Part shown: positions 1 through 9,133 of the stretch, in pieces
Position numbering within the stretch: the stretch's first letter is position 1
Layout: every line of letters starts with the position of its first letter
IMG/VR virus record: IMGVR_UViG_3300035703_001958
Span: 1-33,895 of that record
Source: a virus
Strand: one strand, 5' to 3'
Length of the DNA stretch: 33,895 bases
Notes under the pieces: generated by a model
Databases searched by the model: none
What the model saw: only the letters and a program-made list of their open reading frames with translations
What the model was told of the DNA's origin: nothing
Program-made: the position numbers and the translations under genes

Positions 1-1
1 A

Positions 2-280
2 ACAACATCAGATTATAGAATCAAAGAATTTATTAAACCAATAGAATCTTCTGAAAATATAGATAAATTAAAACCTGTAGAATATATAAATAAGATAAAT
101 AAAAAAAAAGAATATGGTTTTATTGCACATGAACTCCAAGAAATATTTCCCGAATTAGTAAATGGTGATAAAGACGATGAACAGATGCAAAGTGTAAATT
201 ATATTGGACTAATAGGTATTTTAGTTGCGGAGATAAAAGATCTTAAAAAACGAATATCAGATTTAGAAAATAAATTTTAA
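2..280 (+). CDS. C-terminal part of a peptidase S74 / intramolecular chaperone domain protein (5' end outside window)
   Basis: The window opens inside a gene; codons run from base 2 to a TAA at 278-280, giving 92 residues. They match the C-terminal intramolecular chaperone (Peptidase_S74) domain of phage tail spikes and viral fibre-like proteins: a SDYRIKEFI opening, then LKPVEYI, then GFIAHELQEIFPELV, then VNYIGLIGILVAEIKDL, closing in a short coiled coil (LKKRISDLENKF). In this family the domain helps trimerise an upstream beta-rich stalk and then cleaves itself off. The classic catalytic Ser sits at the domain start, where TSDYR is visible. What the upstream part is (fibre, surface protein) cannot be seen. 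Family call is firm, role in this virus is inferred. Confidence 0.85.
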   Translation, partial: TTSDYRIKEFIKPIESSENIDKLKPVEYINKINKKKEYGFIAHELQEIFPELVNGDKDDEQMQSVNYIGLIGILVAEIKDLKKRISDLENKF

Positions 281-354
281 CATTATTAAATATTTTTTTG
301 TCAGAATAAAAAAAATACTGAATATTTTTTTTTATATAAAATATATATTATTAT

Positions 355-969
355 ATGGATAATCTATTATTTTTTATAATTATTGTTGGAGTTATTTTAA
401 TTATTTATTATATTCATCATACTGCACCCAATACCAATTATTATTCAACATCTGAACCAGAATCAGAAAATAACAAAGACAAAGAAAATTTTGATATATT
501 TCCAAATCAAGATGATTTGACCCAATGTGCTGGTCGTGGTGATGTGTTAACGCTAAATCCTTATAAAAGATGTGAGCTCATGGCCAAAAAAAAATTTATG
601 ATAAGAGATATAAGAACACAATTATGGTTAATATCAGGTCAAGAAGAAGGATTTAATAAATTTTTACCTGGAAGATTTGGAAATGTTTTTATGATGTCTG
701 ATAATCCTGGGGAATATCTTCCTTTAAGAACAATTGCCGATCCAAATGATTATTTATTGGCCACATACAAAGGTAATGGTATAAGAACAGTATCAAATCC
801 ATATAATCAATATTTTGTAATCCAAGTTTTTATTTATAATGGATTCAATGTACTTGGTTATATTTCAGAATCGAATACACAATTTTATTTATACATTGAT
901 AATGATGGACATATTAGTTCAGTGACTAATCCTGAATCAGCATCAAAAATAGAAATTCTTGAAGTATAA
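355..969 (+). CDS. Membrane-anchored orphan protein, 204 aa
   Basis: Not recognised. Residues about 4-21 form one strongly hydrophobic segment (LLFFIIIVGVILIIYYI), so the protein is probably anchored by its N-terminus with the rest on one side of a membrane. An acidic, Ser/Asn-rich linker (about residues 30-50) follows, then a beta-rich C-terminal domain of roughly 150 residues with aromatic/glycine-punctuated strands (for example YLYIDNDGHISSVTNPES), which could be a beta-trefoil-like or virion-surface fold, though this is only an impression. The ATG lies 74 nt after the upstream stop. No AAAATTGA early motif precedes it, so late expression is possible. Confidence 0.7.
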   Translation: MDNLLFFIIIVGVILIIYYIHHTAPNTNYYSTSEPESENNKDKENFDIFPNQDDLTQCAGRGDVLTLNPYKRCELMAKKKFMIRDIRTQLWLISGQEEGFNKFLPGRFGNVFMMSDNPGEYLPLRTIADPNDYLLATYKGNGIRTVSNPYNQYFVIQVFIYNGFNVLGYISESNTQFYLYIDNDGHISSVTNPESASKIEILEV

Positions 970-983
970 ATATTTTTTTAATA

Positions 984-991
984 AAAATTGA
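984..991 (+). promoter_or_regulatory. Early promoter motif AAAATTGA
   Basis: Exact AAAATTGA, 52 nt upstream of the ATG at 1044. This octamer is the known mimivirus early promoter and recurs at similar spacing before many genes in this window. Confidence 0.75.
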
Positions 992-1043
992 ATATTTTAT
1001 TTAAAGTTTTATAAATAAATATATATAAACAGTACACCAAAAA

Positions 1044-1532
1044 ATGGTAGAATTTTTAACACATAAAGTCCAATACAAAATTATATTCAAGTCGCCAGTA
1101 GATTATTTTGATGTAGTATTACAAAAACAAATTGAATTAAGAAAAAAACTTGAAATTAATGAGGATTTTGTTTGTGTTATTGATTTAAGCAAAGACAAAA
1201 GATTTTATGATTCTGATTATATAAAAAAATATGGTAAAATTTTTTACAATGTTTATGATTTTAGATTTAGTTTTCTTGTATTAAATAATTCACCAGATAA
1301 ATATAAATATTTAAAACAAATATTTTATGAAATTAAAAAATTTATTTCTGATTACAAAAATATGTCTTATGAAGAATTTGAACATAAAATTGATTTAATG
1401 TTGGAAGAATTTAAATTATTTTTAGATAAATTTGAATTTAATGAAGATGAAAAAAAAATAATTGAAGCTTTTACATTAGATGATAAATTAAAATCAAATA
1501 TCAAATCATTAGAATGGAGTGATCATGTTTAA
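1044..1532 (+). CDS. Hypothetical protein, 162 aa
   Basis: Not recognised. The protein is rich in Lys, Glu, Phe and Tyr, with no membrane segment or known motif. The N-terminal half alternates predicted strands (VQYKIIFKSPVDYFDVVL, FVCVIDLSKD), while the C-terminal half (about residues 85-150) looks helical and charged. It has a clear early motif and ends convergently with the RecQ gene, only 35 nt apart. Expression as an early accessory protein is likely; function unknown. Confidence 0.65.
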   Translation: MVEFLTHKVQYKIIFKSPVDYFDVVLQKQIELRKKLEINEDFVCVIDLSKDKRFYDSDYIKKYGKIFYNVYDFRFSFLVLNNSPDKYKYLKQIFYEIKKFISDYKNMSYEEFEHKIDLMLEEFKLFLDKFEFNEDEKKIIEAFTLDDKLKSNIKSLEWSDHV

Positions 1533-1562
1533 TAAAAAAATTAATATAATTTTATTTTATTA
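1530..1562. terminator. Imperfect A+T palindrome between convergent genes
   Basis: TAATAAAA at 1530-1537 pairs with TTTTATTA at 1555-1562, with further bulged pairing inside. It overlaps the stop of the 1044 gene and lies at the 3' end of the convergent RecQ gene. Mimivirus transcripts end and are polyadenylated at such hairpins; use here for both strands is inferred. Confidence 0.45.
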
Positions 1563-1567
1563 TAATT

Positions 1568-3688
1568 CTAATTAGAATCAGAATCAGAATCAGAATTTAA
1601 AATATGAGATAATTTAGTTCTGATTGAACCTATACCAATTGTTGACAAATCAATATTTGAATTGGAATTTTTAGTTTCTTTGTTTAAAGTTGAAGTTGAT
1701 TTATTTATTTTTTCTTTTTTGACATCTTTAATATTTTCTTCTTTATCAGATTTTGTTGATTTAGTGGATTTGGTTGATTTAGTAGTTTTTGATGGTTTAG
1801 TAGTTTTACTTGAGTTTGTTGAACCTATAGATTTTGATGTTCTAGTTGATTTATTAGTCTTAATAGGACTAGTTGATTGAATTTTAGGTAATTTTATTTG
1901 AAATGATTTATATATTTTAGAATTAGGATTTGTCGAATCTTGAAGAATAGCAAGATAATTAGGATAATTTGATAAAAATTTATTTCTTAACTCTTTTCCT
2001 TTATCAGTTAAACTAATAGTACTAAAAAACATTCCTTGTGCTTGTGTTTCAATGGCATAATCATTATTTAATAAATATCTAGCTAATTCTTTCCACCAAT
2101 CATCATTACCAAATGATATTCCTGAACCATATTCATCCCATGCTTCCATCCAATCTTTAACTTTAGACTTTTTTCCAGCTAGCACATTCAAACTCATACC
2201 CAAACCAAATTTTCCATTGGTTCTAGCAAGTACATTCAAAATCAGATAAATGGGACAAGTATAATCGATTAATTCAACATCATATTGTTTAAATAATTTG
2301 GATTTAATACAATTATCACAATTAGAACAAGATTCGATGACTTGACCAAAATTTGCTAAAATTACTTTTCTTCTACATACAGTTGTATAAATATATTTTT
2401 CTATTTGTCTAATTTGTTCTTCCTGATATTGTTTTTGTACAGGATTTACCATATCTTTAATTAAAAATCTACTTATTTGAAAATCTTTTGCTGAATAAAA
2501 CAATACACATTCAGCAGGTTTACCATCTCTTCCAGCTCTACCTATTTCTTGATAATATGATTCAATATTTTTTGGACAATTATAATGTATTACTAATCTT
2601 ACACCAGGAATATTTATACCCATACCAAAAGCAATTGTAGCACAAATACATTTTACATTACCATCAATAAAATCTTGTTGAACTTTTTTTCTATTTTTAT
2701 CAGACATACCAGCATGGTAAGATTCTGTTTTAATTCCAATTTCATTAGTGATTTGATCAGCTAATAAATCAGTATCATCACGTGTTTTACAATATATTAT
2801 AACATATTCATTTGGATATTTGTTTAATAAAACATCTATATCATTAATAACTTTATCTTTTCTTGGTAAAACTCGAATTGATAAATTTGGTCTGTCAAAA
2901 CTACCAATAACTAAATCTGGATTTGATAATCTAAGAATTTTATAAATATCCTCACGAACTTTAGTACTTGCAGTAGCTGTTAAAGTTAATATTGGAACAT
3001 GTGGTATCCATGATTTTATTATCTTCAATTCTGTATAACCAGGTCTAAAATCAAGTCCCCATGTTGAAACTGCATGAGCTTCATCAACACATACCATTGC
3101 TAAATCATTTTTTATAGATTTAATAAAATCTTCAGATTTAATAAAAAACTCAGGAGTCATAAAAATTAATTTATTAATTCCATTAGTTATTTCTGTTTTT
3201 TCTTCATTTTTCTTTTTTGCGGTTGAATCAGAATTAAATACTGCAGTAGGAATACCTTTTTTAGTCATTTCTTGTCCTTGTTCATGCATCAATGCTATAA
3301 GAGGACTAATAACAATTACATTTTTCTGGGTTATTAGATATGGTAACTGATAACATATTGATTTACCAAATCCAGTTGCTAAGATGGCACAAACATCTTT
3401 ATTTTCTTCTATAACTTTTTTAATAATTTCAAATTGTGTTTGTTTTAATCCATCATAACCCCAATATTTTTTTAATAATCCATTATATTCATCTAATAAT
3501 TCTTTGTCTGGTTTTGATTGTTTTTTAATGATTTTTGACAATTTGTTTAAATCATTTTCCTCCGAAATAGTTTTAGTTATTTTATTTTCACTAATAACTT
3601 CTCTAACTATATTATTTATTTCATAACTATCATAATTTTCATCAGATTCAGAATCAGAGTCTATATATTTTTTTCTTAAATATGACAT
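1568..3688 (-). CDS. recQ: RecQ-family DNA helicase
   Basis: ATP-dependent 3'-5' DNA helicase for repair or recombination of the viral genome. Motif 0 (GLKQTQFEII, about 80-89), Walker A ATGFGKS (104-110), motif II DEAH (202-205), motif III TATAS (237-241), the helicase C-terminal domain (YHAGMSDKNR; FGMGINIPGVR) and motif VI QEIGRAGRDG (380-389) are intact. The RecQ zinc-binding site is visible as C438 and C454-x2-C457-x2-C460, followed by a winged-helix-like RQC region. No HRDC domain is apparent. Residues 600-706 are a low-complexity Lys/Ser/Thr tail with KST repeats ending in an acidic SDSDSDS stretch; the N-terminus is also acidic. An early motif sits 48 nt upstream of the start. Length 706 aa is normal for short RecQ forms. 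Confidence 0.95.
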   Translation of the reverse strand: MSYLRKKYIDSDSESDENYDSYEINNIVREVISENKITKTISEENDLNKLSKIIKKQSKPDKELLDEYNGLLKKYWGYDGLKQTQFEIIKKVIEENKDVCAILATGFGKSICYQLPYLITQKNVIVISPLIALMHEQGQEMTKKGIPTAVFNSDSTAKKKNEEKTEITNGINKLIFMTPEFFIKSEDFIKSIKNDLAMVCVDEAHAVSTWGLDFRPGYTELKIIKSWIPHVPILTLTATASTKVREDIYKILRLSNPDLVIGSFDRPNLSIRVLPRKDKVINDIDVLLNKYPNEYVIIYCKTRDDTDLLADQITNEIGIKTESYHAGMSDKNRKKVQQDFIDGNVKCICATIAFGMGINIPGVRLVIHYNCPKNIESYYQEIGRAGRDGKPAECVLFYSAKDFQISRFLIKDMVNPVQKQYQEEQIRQIEKYIYTTVCRRKVILANFGQVIESCSNCDNCIKSKLFKQYDVELIDYTCPIYLILNVLARTNGKFGLGMSLNVLAGKKSKVKDWMEAWDEYGSGISFGNDDWWKELARYLLNNDYAIETQAQGMFFSTISLTDKGKELRNKFLSNYPNYLAILQDSTNPNSKIYKSFQIKLPKIQSTSPIKTNKSTRTSKSIGSTNSSKTTKPSKTTKSTKSTKSTKSDKEENIKDVKKEKINKSTSTLNKETKNSNSNIDLSTIGIGSIRTKLSHILNSDSDSDSN

Positions 3689-3735
3689 GTATAATTATAT
3701 TGAGATATATTATATAATTATATAATTATAATAAA

Positions 3736-3743
3736 TCAATTTT
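3736..3743 (-). promoter_or_regulatory. Early promoter motif (AAAATTGA on minus strand)
   Basis: TCAATTTT on the plus strand, 47 nt upstream of the recQ ATG at 3688. A short run of TATAATTA repeats (about 3712-3730) lies between motif and start. Confidence 0.75.
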
Positions 3744-3836
3744 TATACCATTATAAATAGATAGATTATACAACTTTATAAAATTTTTAAAATAATATTT
3801 TTTATATGGTAATTATATAAAAAAATTATAAAAACA

Positions 3837-4862
3837 ATGGATTCACTAAATATATCAATACTTATTATTTTAATAATAATAGTATGTATAATAATTTCTT
3901 TTTGTATAGAATTTAATATTAAGTATAATTTTCATGAATATTTTAATCCCAAATTATATAATCAATATGGTAATCATTTAATTCATGATAATAATGAATA
4001 TATTAAAAATGTTGTCATTGGTAAAAATATTGCATCCAAATCTAAAATTGTTATTTGTTGTCTTGTTAGAAATAATTCTGATATATTTGAAAAAACAAAA
4101 TCCAGGCTAGAATATATTGGTTCTCAATTTTCTGAATATAAAATAGTTTTATTTGAAAATGATTCAACAGATAATTCTAGAGTATTATTAACTAGTTGGT
4201 CAAAATCAAATCCCAATGTAATATTATTAGAATGTTGTGACTTAGGTAATTGTAATTGTAAATTAAAAACTAAAACAGGTTATGGGTATGGAACTTTTTC
4301 AGAAGAAAGATTATCAAAAATGGCAATTTATAGACAACAATATTTAAATTTTGTCAATGTATATTTTAAACACTTTGATTATATGTTAGTTGTTGATTTT
4401 GATTTAGATGGATGTATAAATGTTAATGGAATATTTGATTCTGTTGCAAAAGAAGATTGGGGAGCAATATTTTGTAATGGTAGAGCATCACTTCCAGGTT
4501 CATTTGGATTAAAAACAGTTCCTTATGATTCTATGGCAGTTTTATTTATGGAAGATGATTATAATATTAAATCTTATGGATTAGGAGAGATAGTTAATAG
4601 AGCTATAAAAATGGAATATTATGGATACGGAACACATTTTTATCAAGTTAAATCTGCATTTAATGGTTATGGATTATATAAAATTAAAAGTCTTGATGGA
4701 TGTTCGTATATTTCAAATTCTAATGCATGTGAACATATTAATTTAGCAAAATGTTTACATGATAAAGGAGAAAAGATGTATATAAATTATTATTGGGATG
4801 GATATTTTAATAGACAAGGTGATACATTAATTGGTATTTTAAGTAGTTTTTATAAAAAATAA
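3837..4862 (+). CDS. Type II membrane glycosyltransferase-like protein
   Basis: Predicted sugar transferase. Residues 6-24 are a hydrophobic anchor, giving a type II (N-in) membrane topology typical of Golgi/ER or viral-factory glycosyltransferases. The catalytic-like domain starts near residue 68 (KIVICCLVRNNS), continues with the FENDSTDNS segment (105-113) that resembles the nucleotide-sugar-binding turn, and has a DFDLDG acidic motif at 186-191, resembling a metal-binding DxD. The pattern resembles the fungal CMT1/GT69-like alpha-mannosyltransferases; donor and acceptor cannot be read from sequence. Its ATG is preceded by A+T spacer without the early motif. Structural-glycan synthesis is common in mimivirus relatives, so a role in glycosylating virion proteins is plausible but inferred. 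Confidence 0.7.
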   Translation: MDSLNISILIILIIIVCIIISFCIEFNIKYNFHEYFNPKLYNQYGNHLIHDNNEYIKNVVIGKNIASKSKIVICCLVRNNSDIFEKTKSRLEYIGSQFSEYKIVLFENDSTDNSRVLLTSWSKSNPNVILLECCDLGNCNCKLKTKTGYGYGTFSEERLSKMAIYRQQYLNFVNVYFKHFDYMLVVDFDLDGCINVNGIFDSVAKEDWGAIFCNGRASLPGSFGLKTVPYDSMAVLFMEDDYNIKSYGLGEIVNRAIKMEYYGYGTHFYQVKSAFNGYGLYKIKSLDGCSYISNSNACEHINLAKCLHDKGEKMYINYYWDGYFNRQGDTLIGILSSFYKK

Positions 4863-4864
4863 AA

Positions 4865-4887
4865 ATATTTAATTTAAATTTAAATAT
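4865..4887. terminator. 3'-end hairpin, glycosyltransferase gene
   Basis: ATATTTAA (4865-4872) and its exact reverse complement TTAAATAT (4880-4887) flank a 7-nt loop, 3 nt after the stop. It is placed like a mimivirus-type polyadenylation hairpin. Confidence 0.5.
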
Positions 4888-4902
4888 ATACAAAAATACA
4901 TA

Positions 4903-4910
4903 AAAATTGA
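4903..4910 (+). promoter_or_regulatory. Early promoter motif AAAATTGA
   Basis: Exact octamer 40 nt upstream of the RFC ATG at 4951. Confidence 0.75.
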
Positions 4911-4950
4911 ATATTTATTTAAATAAATAAATATTAGATTAAATAATTAT

Positions 4951-5904
4951 ATGAATAATAGTAACTTACCATTTAGTGAAAAATATAGACCTAAGAAATT
5001 AGAAGATTTAGTATTAGATGATATTATTTATACAAAAATAAAAAATATTATAAAAAATAAAGAAATACCAAATATAATTTTTACAGGTAAATCAGGTGTT
5101 GGGAAAACATCTACAATTCATTCAATTGCACGATTAATTTATCCAAAAGAATATCATGATTCAGTAATTGAATTAAATGCATCAGATGATAGAGGTATTA
5201 AATCAGTTCATGACACTATTATTAACTTTTGTAAAAGAAAAGTAGAATTTAAAGAAGGTTATGCTCAACATAAATTATTAATTTTGGATGAAGCAGACAA
5301 TATAACACCAAAAGCACAAAAATTAATTAATTCGATTATTGAAAAATTTCCATTGACAAGATTTGCTTTTACCTGTAATAATTCTTCTGCAGTAATAGAA
5401 TCAATTCAATCCAGATGTATAATTATAAGATTTACAAAACCACCTGTTGAAAATTTTATAAACCGAATCAAATACATTTGCTCATGTGAATCAATTGATT
5501 ATGATAATGAGGCACTTAAATATTTATTTGATTTATGTCAAAGGGATTTAAGAAAAACTTTAAATATGTTAGAATTAGTTTTTAGAGCAGAAGGTAAAAT
5601 AACTATTAATAATATTTTAAATATTTCAGATATTCCTTCTCAAGATACATTAAATCAATTACTTGGATATATTTTAGCAAAAGATGTTGTTAATGTTTGT
5701 AAAATAATTGATAATTTTCAAATACAAGGATATTATTCTTTAGATGTATTATTACATTTTATCCAATATATTGAAAATTATAAAAATATTTCAGAAGACC
5801 AAAGAATAAATTTAATAAATATTTTATCAAAAAAATCATATGTAATGAGTAAATCCACTACAAGTTATTTACAACTTACAGGTGCTTTATTGTATTGTAT
5901 ATAA
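4951..5904 (+). CDS. rfcS: Replication factor C small subunit (clamp loader)
   Basis: Subunit of the AAA+ clamp loader that opens the PCNA ring onto primed DNA. Seen: the RFC N-terminal box (PFSEKYRPKKLEDLV, residues 7-21), Walker A GKSGVGKTS (46-54), Walker B LLILDEAD (109-116), sensor 1 region (FTCNNSS, 140-146) and the SRC arginine-finger motif (154-156), followed by the lid and the helical collar domain. 317 aa is the usual length of a eukaryotic/archaeal small subunit. Viral genomes of this group usually encode several RFC paralogs; the others are not in this window. The gene has an early promoter motif and converges on the next gene. Which of RFC2-5 it matches best cannot be decided by eye. 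Confidence 0.95.
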   Translation: MNNSNLPFSEKYRPKKLEDLVLDDIIYTKIKNIIKNKEIPNIIFTGKSGVGKTSTIHSIARLIYPKEYHDSVIELNASDDRGIKSVHDTIINFCKRKVEFKEGYAQHKLLILDEADNITPKAQKLINSIIEKFPLTRFAFTCNNSSAVIESIQSRCIIIRFTKPPVENFINRIKYICSCESIDYDNEALKYLFDLCQRDLRKTLNMLELVFRAEGKITINNILNISDIPSQDTLNQLLGYILAKDVVNVCKIIDNFQIQGYYSLDVLLHFIQYIENYKNISEDQRINLINILSKKSYVMSKSTTSYLQLTGALLYCI

Positions 5905-5907
5905 AAT

Positions 5908-5939
5908 ATATTTTTTTATTGTTTAAATTAAAAAAATAT
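5908..5939. terminator. Shared 3'-end hairpin between convergent genes
   Basis: An 11-bp perfect inverted repeat, 5908-5918 against 5929-5939 (ATATTTTTTTA / TAAAAAAATAT) with a 10-nt loop, fills the 44-nt gap between the RFC stop and the end of the opposite-strand gene. It could serve both transcripts. Confidence 0.6.
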
Positions 5940-5948
5940 TAATCATGT

Positions 5949-7421
5949 TCAACTCATCAATATATCTAAAATTAAATCATCATGCTCAAATTTATTAATT
6001 AATAATTTCCAAGTGGCTTTTCTTCCAAATAATGATATGTGTTTTTTAATATCTTCTTTATCTTTTAAATTCAAATTAACATCAAAAAAATTTATCAAGT
6101 CTTTATATTTAATAAAATAATATTTGGATTGAAAGTGAGATAAACCATCATAATAAATAACAGTCTCCATCCAATCATTTTTTATTTCATCGGTCCAAAT
6201 TATATGCGAAAAATTTTTTTCACTAGCTATCAAAGATATATATTTAATCAATTTTAAATGTTCAGAATTATTCCCAATAATTGGCTTTTCATTTTCATCA
6301 TTATACCAAGTATTACCATCCCATAAATCATCAATATATTTAATTTTTTCACCCTTCAAATCAAATGGATTTGATTGAGATAATATTTCTAAAATTTTCC
6401 ATGGTATATACTCAAATAAAAATATAAAGACATTATATCTACCATAATATATTATTTTTTTTAATTGTTCCAAATTAATATCTAAAAGTTCTTTTTTTAA
6501 TGAACAAATTATTTCTAATAACAACATGTTTGAACTACAATATATTTTTGATAAAATTTTACTAAAATTATCTAAATGTATGTTTTCCAATATTAATTTG
6601 AAAATTAAAATATTATTAATTTCAAATGTAGTTTTACAATCAATATCAATTTCATCAGTATTAATATTTGTTTTGTAAATAATTTTTTCAAGTATTATTT
6701 TGTTTGTATCAGAATCATCATCATCATCATCATAATTATTTACATTTAAATTTGAAACAATAATTTTTAGCATTGAATATATATTTTCTAATGAATTTTT
6801 TGTTATAATTGATTTTAATAAATTAAAGTTTGTGATGATATTTTTGGCACCATCAAATCCATTTTTTTTGTTTACCAAATAACCAATAATTTTATTTGAT
6901 AAATTAAATGTTTTTGTTGAGTCTATTGATATTTGTGTATTTGGATCTAATGGTAATATTTCATTTGATAATGAAATATTGTTATATTTTGTTATTAAAT
7001 ATTCAATTTCTTTTTTAGGTAATAATAATATTTTATTTATCAAATTACCAATAGAACAAGAAATTATTGTCATTGAATCTTTTAATAAATAATGATATTC
7101 AATTTTAATAGGATAAGTTTCTTTTTTTAATAAATTGAATATTTTTTGTCTGATTTCATAACTTGTAATACAATGACAGAAATCATTGTTAAATTCAATA
7201 AAAAATTTTTGAAATTTTAAAAATTTTTCTGGGTCTTCATAAATTTCAAGTTTTGTTATTATTTCAACAAATTTATTCTTTTCATATCCTAATATTTTAT
7301 CAAATTCATCATTAATCAATAATGATATGTTATTTTGTTTAAAATCTATTTCTACTTTATCATCTATTTCTTCTTCATCATTTGATAAATTATCATATAT
7401 ATTATTAGAATAAATAGACAT
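5949..7421 (-). CDS. Orphan protein of a two-member family, 490 aa
   Basis: Not recognised, but clearly a diverged paralog of the next gene (7686-9029). Shared blocks in the same order: a LPLDPNTQISI segment, LEQLKKIIYYGRYNVFIFLFEYIPW, YIDDLWDGNTWY, a SEKNFSHIIWTDEIKNDW block and a C-terminal FGRKATW. The protein is largely helical, Ile/Lys/Asn-rich, with no membrane segment; a poly-Asp run (DDDDDDSD) near residue 233 is an insertion absent from the paralog. The repeating helix pairs could be an ankyrin-like solenoid, but no ankyrin consensus is visible. An early motif precedes it. The shared Trp-rich C-terminal half is the most conserved part and probably carries the function. Confidence 0.75.
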   Translation of the reverse strand: MSIYSNNIYDNLSNDEEEIDDKVEIDFKQNNISLLINDEFDKILGYEKNKFVEIITKLEIYEDPEKFLKFQKFFIEFNNDFCHCITSYEIRQKIFNLLKKETYPIKIEYHYLLKDSMTIISCSIGNLINKILLLPKKEIEYLITKYNNISLSNEILPLDPNTQISIDSTKTFNLSNKIIGYLVNKKNGFDGAKNIITNFNLLKSIITKNSLENIYSMLKIIVSNLNVNNYDDDDDDSDTNKIILEKIIYKTNINTDEIDIDCKTTFEINNILIFKLILENIHLDNFSKILSKIYCSSNMLLLEIICSLKKELLDINLEQLKKIIYYGRYNVFIFLFEYIPWKILEILSQSNPFDLKGEKIKYIDDLWDGNTWYNDENEKPIIGNNSEHLKLIKYISLIASEKNFSHIIWTDEIKNDWMETVIYYDGLSHFQSKYYFIKYKDLINFFDVNLNLKDKEDIKKHISLFGRKATWKLLINKFEHDDLILDILMS

Positions 7422-7477
7422 TTTTAATAATATTTTTAATTATATATTTAATAAATTTGTATTAAACAATGTTATTT

Positions 7478-7485
7478 TCAATTTT
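7478..7485 (-). promoter_or_regulatory. Early promoter motif (minus strand)
   Basis: TCAATTTT on the plus strand, 56 nt upstream of the ATG at 7421. Confidence 0.7.
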
Positions 7486-7573
7486 TTTAACAATACATAT
7501 GATAATGAAGTATTACTTTAACAATAAATAAAAAAAATATTATAGTAAGTTCACTTTAAAAAGTTGAATAGTC

Positions 7574-7622
7574 AATTATTGTAATTTTGAACTAGACTTA
7601 ATTTAATATCGTTACAATAATT
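7574..7622. terminator. Long-loop hairpin downstream of the 447-aa orphan gene
   Basis: An 11-bp perfect inverted repeat, AATTATTGTAA (7574-7584) and TTACAATAATT (7612-7622), with a 27-nt loop. It lies 64-112 nt beyond the stop of the minus-strand gene 7686-9029 and is the only clear structure in the 264-nt intergenic stretch apart from the early motif. Candidate 3'-end/polyadenylation hairpin. Confidence 0.5.
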
Positions 7623-7685
7623 ATTATTTTATTAAAAAATATAAAAAAAAATTTAAAAATAATCGTGTTTTAATTATTTCAATTT

Positions 7686-9029
7686 TTATTCAAAAAATAA
7701 ATCTAAAAATTTTTCATCACCTGATTCTTTAATCCAATCCCAAGTTGCTTTTTTACCAAACATTTTAATATGGGTTTGTATTGAATTTTTATTGTTAATA
7801 TCAAATGACAGTTCTAAAATTTTAAGTAATTCATCATAAGAAATAAAATATCTGGAATCTTGAAAATTTGTTTCTAATTTGTATTGTAAAGCTAAACTAA
7901 TCCAATTTTTTTTTATATTTTCAGTAAATAATACATGAGAATAATTTTTTTCAGCACATATTTCTAAAATAAATTTAATTAATTCTTTATGTCGTCTTGT
8001 TCCAATTATTTTTTTTTCTGATTCTCTTTCATACCATATAGTTCCATCCCATATATCATCAATATATGAAATATCATCAGATTCAGAAATATCAAGAGGA
8101 TTTGTTTTAGAAAGTAAATCTAAAATAAAATATGGTATATTAAAAAATAAAAATTCAAATACTTTAAATCTTCCATAATAAATAATTTTTTTTAATCCCA
8201 TTAAATCTAATTTAATTAATTCTGGCTTTATTAAATTAATCATTTCCAACAAATTCAATTGAGAACTACAATATAAAAGATTTAATATTTCTTCAAAATC
8301 TTCAAATTTATCTTGTTCAATAAGTTTTTTAAATAACACATATAAATATAATTCTAAAAAGTTATTTTTTTTATCATTTTGTATGTTTTCAATGTCAATA
8401 ATTGTTTTTTCCGCAATATTTTTTTTAACATACTCAAATAATAATGTTGACCTACGATTCATTTGAAAATTTAATGTATAAATTATTGAAGTAAAATTCA
8501 TATTAGATTTTGGTAAATAACTTATTATTTTTTCTAATCTATTTTGATTGGTCATATATATATTTTTTGAGTAATCGCCAAATCTCTTTAACATATTTTT
8601 AAAAATATATTCACTTATATTAAATTTATCATTTGATAATGTTAAATTAGTTAAAGGGTCTAATGGTATATCTTTAGTACTAATAAACACATTTGAATAT
8701 TTATCAATAATATTATTAAATATATTGTCATCTTTGATTTCAATTAAATTATCAAAATTAAAATCAGGAAACATAGTTCCAAGTTTAAATAATTTTGTGA
8801 AACTTAAAATTTCAGATTTATCTTTTTCAGTAAGTAAATATATAATATAATCTCTAAATTTATAACTAGGAATAATCAAATGAAAATCATCATGTAATTC
8901 TCCTATAAAATTATCAAGTAAAATTAATTTTGATTTATCTAAATACAATGGAAGTTTATTTATTAGTAATTTTATTTTATCCCATTCATATCCACATATT
9001 TTAAAGATTTTTAATTCTGTGTGATTCAT
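7686..9029 (-). CDS. Orphan protein, paralog of the 5949-7421 gene, 447 aa
   Basis: Not recognised. It aligns by eye over its length with the neighbouring 490-aa protein: LPLYLDKSKL and a FRDYIIYLL block at the N-terminus, IPLDPLTNLTLSNDKFN in the middle, then KKIIYYGRFKVFEFLFFNIPYFIL, YIDDIWDGTIWY, AEKNYSHVLFTENIKKNW and KMFGKKATWDW. Tandem, same-strand position and conserved order indicate local gene duplication followed by strong divergence. No signal peptide, membrane segment or catalytic motif is visible. It has its own early motif, so the pair is probably transcribed separately. Confidence 0.75.
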   Translation of the reverse strand: MNHTELKIFKICGYEWDKIKLLINKLPLYLDKSKLILLDNFIGELHDDFHLIIPSYKFRDYIIYLLTEKDKSEILSFTKLFKLGTMFPDFNFDNLIEIKDDNIFNNIIDKYSNVFISTKDIPLDPLTNLTLSNDKFNISEYIFKNMLKRFGDYSKNIYMTNQNRLEKIISYLPKSNMNFTSIIYTLNFQMNRRSTLLFEYVKKNIAEKTIIDIENIQNDKKNNFLELYLYVLFKKLIEQDKFEDFEEILNLLYCSSQLNLLEMINLIKPELIKLDLMGLKKIIYYGRFKVFEFLFFNIPYFILDLLSKTNPLDISESDDISYIDDIWDGTIWYERESEKKIIGTRRHKELIKFILEICAEKNYSHVLFTENIKKNWISLALQYKLETNFQDSRYFISYDELLKILELSFDINNKNSIQTHIKMFGKKATWDWIKESGDEKFLDLFFE

Positions 9030-9088
9030 TTTAATAATTTATATAAGTATTAATTATTTTATTATATTTATCCAATACAATTTAAAAA

Positions 9089-9096
9089 TCAATTTT
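9089..9096 (-). promoter_or_regulatory. Early promoter motif (minus strand)
   Basis: TCAATTTT on the plus strand, 59 nt upstream of the ATG at 9029. The divergent plus-strand gene at 9134 has no matching motif in its orientation. Confidence 0.7.
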
Positions 9097-9133
9097 TTAT
9101 ATATTGTATATATATAATATAAATTAATATACA

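Noticed and set aside
1385-1392. AAAATTGA matches inside coding sequence (also near 15895 and 23934)
   Set aside because: They fall within genes or a pseudogene with no start at the right distance; the octamer is expected by chance at this base composition, so position was required before calling a promoter.
1662-1880. Plus-strand ORF of 72 codons opposite the RecQ tail
   Set aside because: Mirror of the KST repeat (VDLVDLVDL pattern), a composition artefact.
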